This document shows positions 60,433 to 64,000 of a DNA stretch of 64,000 nucleotides, in pieces; positions within the stretch are counted from its first letter, which is position 1; every line of letters begins with the position of its first letter. Position numbers and translations under genes: made by a program. Location: contig CAMQGK010000463.1 of assembly GCA_947000775.1 (NCBI GenBank), forward strand, positions 7,211,001 through 7,275,000, written 5' to 3'. The DNA comes from Pterois miles (Eukaryota > Chordata > Actinopteri > Perciformes > Scorpaenidae). Under the pieces are notes generated by a model. It did not search any database and was not told where the DNA came from. It worked only from the letters and a program-made list of their open reading frames with translations.

Positions 60433-63400
60433 GTATGTTGGAGTTAAACTGGAGCAGCTGTGTGTGTCTGTCTTTACCTCCCTGCCGTTTAATTCTTATA
60501 AACCAGACATTAATACAATTTATGTCACATTTCTTTGAAGAGTTTCACATTTTCCTAATTTCCATCCTCATAGCAGCTGAAGCATCAACATGCCAACCAC
60601 TGATGGAGAGAAATATGCTCGAGAAGTCATTCAGCACCATATTACCTTCCTGCATTAACCTGTCATTTTCTGGCTTTTTGAAGTAGCCTACTCTGTAGTT
60701 ACAAAACACACCTTTTTAAACACATTTTAGAGGCGTGTGTGCAGTCATAATAATATAGACAGTAGGGTTAGGGAGGGCTTTAAGTTTAAAGTGCAGCTTT
60801 TTGTGTGACTCTTCAATCAAGATATTTGGAGGAAACGGTCGCTGTGTCCTAAAGTACTGCAAACTCAGGTTCTTTTAATGTAATCCTCGGACATATATAT
60901 AGGTTCATAATAAATGCTGAAATATTTCAAATACTCTGGATGTTGAGTATAGGAATATGTTTGGAGATAGATTTTTTTGTTTGCACAACACAACATCATA
61001 TATCAGGTATCACTCATTGTTTAGGCTACTTCACTAAATTACATGTCCTAATATTGCCTAAAATGTGCTGTTAAAACCCTATGAAACTAGGAAAAAAAGC
61101 TGCTCAGATTACATATTGATGTGAAGAAAAGAAACTAAAATCTCCTCCTTTCAGGTGTCCAAAGCAGATAAGTGGCTTGCAGGGATAAATAGGAATTATT
61201 TTGTGTAAAGTTAGGTAAACTAGGCTTCACTTAACTTTCTGAACACCACCCATAATGTAATTCCACATGATGGCTACTTCTCTACAAAATTTAGAAGCGG
61301 ATCATGGGTGTGGATTTTTCATGTGGGCTGTCAGTGAGTGGACGTCTTGCTGCTGCTGGAAAAGTAACTCTTAATGGTGTTGAGTACCATCCTGCCACAA
61401 ACTGCTCCCTACAAACTTCACCACCACCACCCTTTCCTCTGCCGCTGTGAGGAAACTGATGACATTGACAGAAAACCCTCAAATACCTCCTAAACCTCTA
61501 ACTAGCCCTTATAATGCCATCTCCTGCCCCTTTAAATGAGCCTGTGTGGGTCTAAATCTCCGTGCTGTTTCTCAGCTGAAAACTACTTTCTCAGAGATAA
61601 ATAGTGTGCAGTGTGCCTCCTGTAGTAGTGATGATAAGCTCCTGATACGCTAACCTTTTGCGGAAACATTTTGCTACTGTTTACAGCTGCAACTCCACTG
61701 GCCTTTCTGGCAACCTCACACACTTCCACCAAGTCCAAATGCATCTTGGAGAGATGTAAATGTTTCCTTGATGGATTCAGATAGATGGTGTAATGGGAGA
61801 TAGCGAGAGGTATAGTCAATCCCAGAGCATGATTTTATCTATAATTGACCCTGGACTTGTGAAAAATAACCTCCAGAAATTTCAGGAATCTGGGAGAGAG
61901 ACAGCTCCATGTTTTCTAATAAGAAGTGCCAAACAGCCTTCACTTTAGGTCAGAGCACAGCAAGTCACCTCGGCCAACAAAAGCTGCTTTTTGTGAAAAT
62001 AGTTCTGGGAAGCATTTAGGTTAAAAAAAAAAGAAGAAGCAAGACCTGGGGCTCTTTCAAGTTGTCTTATCTGGGAGAGTTTAAATTCCTCCACGTGTGC
62101 CATCGCCTGCTCCGCTCCCTCCTCGCTCTCCTTGAACCTCACTGGGAGCTGATAGCGTCTCTGGCAGCAGCTCTGCACACTCTGCCTAGGCATGTCAGAG
62201 AGGCTTCTGCAGAGTTTTGGGTCGCTTTTAAGATGTTTTGATTGTCCCCTATGTGTGCAGATTGCTTACATTTGTTCACAGTGGAAAACCTGAGACATCA
62301 CTTAACGCTTATAGGCGATAACGCTTTGCCTCAGATCTCCTCTCAGGATCTTGGTGTTTTGGCTTTCTTGCTCCACTAACGCATATTTTAACTTGCTAGG
62401 AACCATTGTGTGTGCCCTTACTTTATTTTTAAGGCATGTGTACTGACAATATGGCTTTAAACTTAATTATATGAACCAGAATAAACTGCTGATGTTTCAC
62501 AGACATGATTAATTTCTTTATCACCTAATATTTTTCATCTGTATCTGACGTTTTCATTCAGATATGCCATGTGATTTCTGAACCATGTCCTTAGTTTTTT
62601 TTTTTTTTTTTTTTAACTCTTGTGTGTCTTAGGATGGCATTCTTGGTATATTAGTCAGTCCACCAGTTTGGTCTAGACTGCATGAAATTTGACTCTGGTG
62701 ATCCGCTGTCTAGTCCTCTATAGCGTCACAGGTTGGCTTTTGTGGTTCTGAGTGAAATATCTGCATTGGCTGGACTGCATGGCTTTAGACTTACTCTCTT
62801 GTGGATGAATGCTGCTACAGGAAGCTGCTTGTCTCTCTGGACAGTTGCTGGTTTATCATACAGATAATACAGACGATAGTCAGACTCACTCTCTTATTCA
62901 TACTCACCTTCAGGCAGTTTAAGGTGTCACATCCACCTGACTTGCATGTCTATGTGGAATGTGTAAAGGAAAGTGGAGCACTCTCAAGAGAGTATGCAGA
63001 TCCTCAGCCCCAGTTTATGCCCCACATGTATTAGCATTACATTCAAGTCTCAGAGGTAAGCATTCCTTTCTCTGAAAAATACATACCCAGTGAAAAAAAA
63101 AAAAAACAAACAAACTCCAGGATGTCTTTTAACAATATGTACCTGTTCTGATAAAATCAGCCTTTTTTTATCTTGATGAAAAATATTCTGTTTGCTGCAC
63201 AATAAAAAGATTTTGACCCATTTTCCAAGTTTCCTAATCCAAGCAAAGATGGTGGCCATAAATGATGCATGTCCTGAACCAAATATTTATTATGTTATAT
63301 TTGACTATATTTATCTTACTTTTAGGGCTGTCAGTTGACTAAAATATGTAATCGCGATTAATTGCAAATTACCGTATTCACACATTTTAATCTACTCAAA

Positions 63401-64000
63401 ATTTACCCTAAACGGAGATTTGTCTAGTATTTTATTCTTTTATCATCATGAGTGTAGAAAACAAATATGCTACTTTATGAAAATGTATGTATATATTTAT
63501 TATCAGAAATCAATCAACAACTCAAACCAATGTCCAGAAACCCTCACAGGTGCTGCAGTTAGCATAAAAAATATGCTCAAATCATAACATGGCAAACTGC
63601 AGCCCAACAGGCAACAACAGCTGTGAGTGTGTCAGTGAGCTGACTTGACTATGACTTGACCCAAACTGCATGTGATTATCATAAAGTGGGCGTGTCTGTA
63701 AAGGGTAGACTTTTGGGTACCCAGAGAACCCATTTACATTCACATATCTTGAGGTCAGAGGTCAGGGGACCCCTTTGACAATGGCCATAACAGTTTTTTA
63801 TTGCCAAAATTTAGCCCAACTTTGGAGAGTCATTTAAGCTCCTTCACGATATGCAAATATGACATGGTTGATACTAGACGGTTCCCTAGGTTTTGTAGTT
63901 TCATATGATACCAGTATGAGCCCGCTATAACAAAAAAATGCATGTTAACCTAAATAAATTAGTGGCGTTAAAACAAATTGGCATTAACATGTTGTCATAT
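60433..64000. other. gpc5 intron 1 (start)
   Basis: No further exon was recognised. A long T-run lies at about 62597-62614, and the dispersed repeat described below begins at 63324. Short frames here have no recognisable domain. Confidence 0.5.
63324..64000. repeat. AGGGCTGTCAATTGA-type dispersed repeat, cut by the window end
   Basis: It starts TAGGGCTGTCAGTTGACTAA and is collinear with 15019-15690 (AACATGGCAAACTGCAGCCC; CATGTGATTATCATAAAGTG; ATATCTTGAGGTCAGAGGTC; GTGGCGTTAAAACAAATTG). It carries about 45 nt of extra sequence at about 63608-63655. The right end is outside the window or within its last bases. Confidence 0.75.

Overview
The window is nuclear DNA of a ray-finned fish, most likely a percomorph teleost. 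The evidence is split genes with GT-AG introns, vertebrate-specific families (CENP-Q, ephrin-B, a chemoattractant-type GPCR, glypican-5, the miR-17~92 cluster) and a dense load of fish-type repeats: a tRNA-derived SINE, L2-like LINE ends, a Tc1-like relic, hAT-like MITEs and a Ty3/Gypsy element. No bacterial operon, CRISPR array or free-standing tRNA/rRNA gene was found.

Layout. 1-1954: degenerate direct repeats carrying CTCF-like motifs, plus a SINE. 1955-6525 (+): mrpl16, five coding exons, with a deleted Tc1-like transposon in intron 1. 6550-8393: spacer with a fold-back repeat and a long (GT)n tract. 8394-17020 (+): cenpq, eight coding exons; intron 5 holds a multi-level nest of transposons. 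19583-21894 (-): a two-exon rhodopsin-class GPCR, best read as a prostaglandin D2 receptor 2 (CRTH2)-like receptor. 23916-31262 (+): a nearly full-length Ty3/Gypsy LTR retrotransposon with a broken gag-pol. 31267-41386: repeat-rich gene desert. 41387-48542 (+): an ephrin-B gene, five coding exons, probably an efnb2 paralogue. 48543-55850: repeat-rich spacer. About 55900-58600 (+): the miR-17~92 host transcript with all six hairpins in canonical order (17, 18a, 19a, 20a, 19b, 92a). 60285-60432 (+): first coding exon of gpc5, whose remaining exons lie beyond the window.

The genes are not an operon and act in different processes: mitochondrial translation, kinetochore assembly, lipid-mediator sensing, contact-dependent Eph signalling, miRNA control of growth, and heparan sulfate proteoglycan signalling. 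From established knowledge, efnb2, MIR17HG and GPC5 are on human 13q, MRPL16 and PTGDR2 on 11q12, and CENPQ on 6p. The window therefore seems to join separate ancestral blocks, with the LTR retrotransposon and gene desert near the junction.

No wholly new system was recognised. The points most worth a second look are the compact miR-17~92/gpc5 arrangement with a duplicated block between them, the repeat-borne CTCF-like sites, the nested transposons in cenpq, and a 3' LTR that differs from its partner mainly by scattered single-C deletions.
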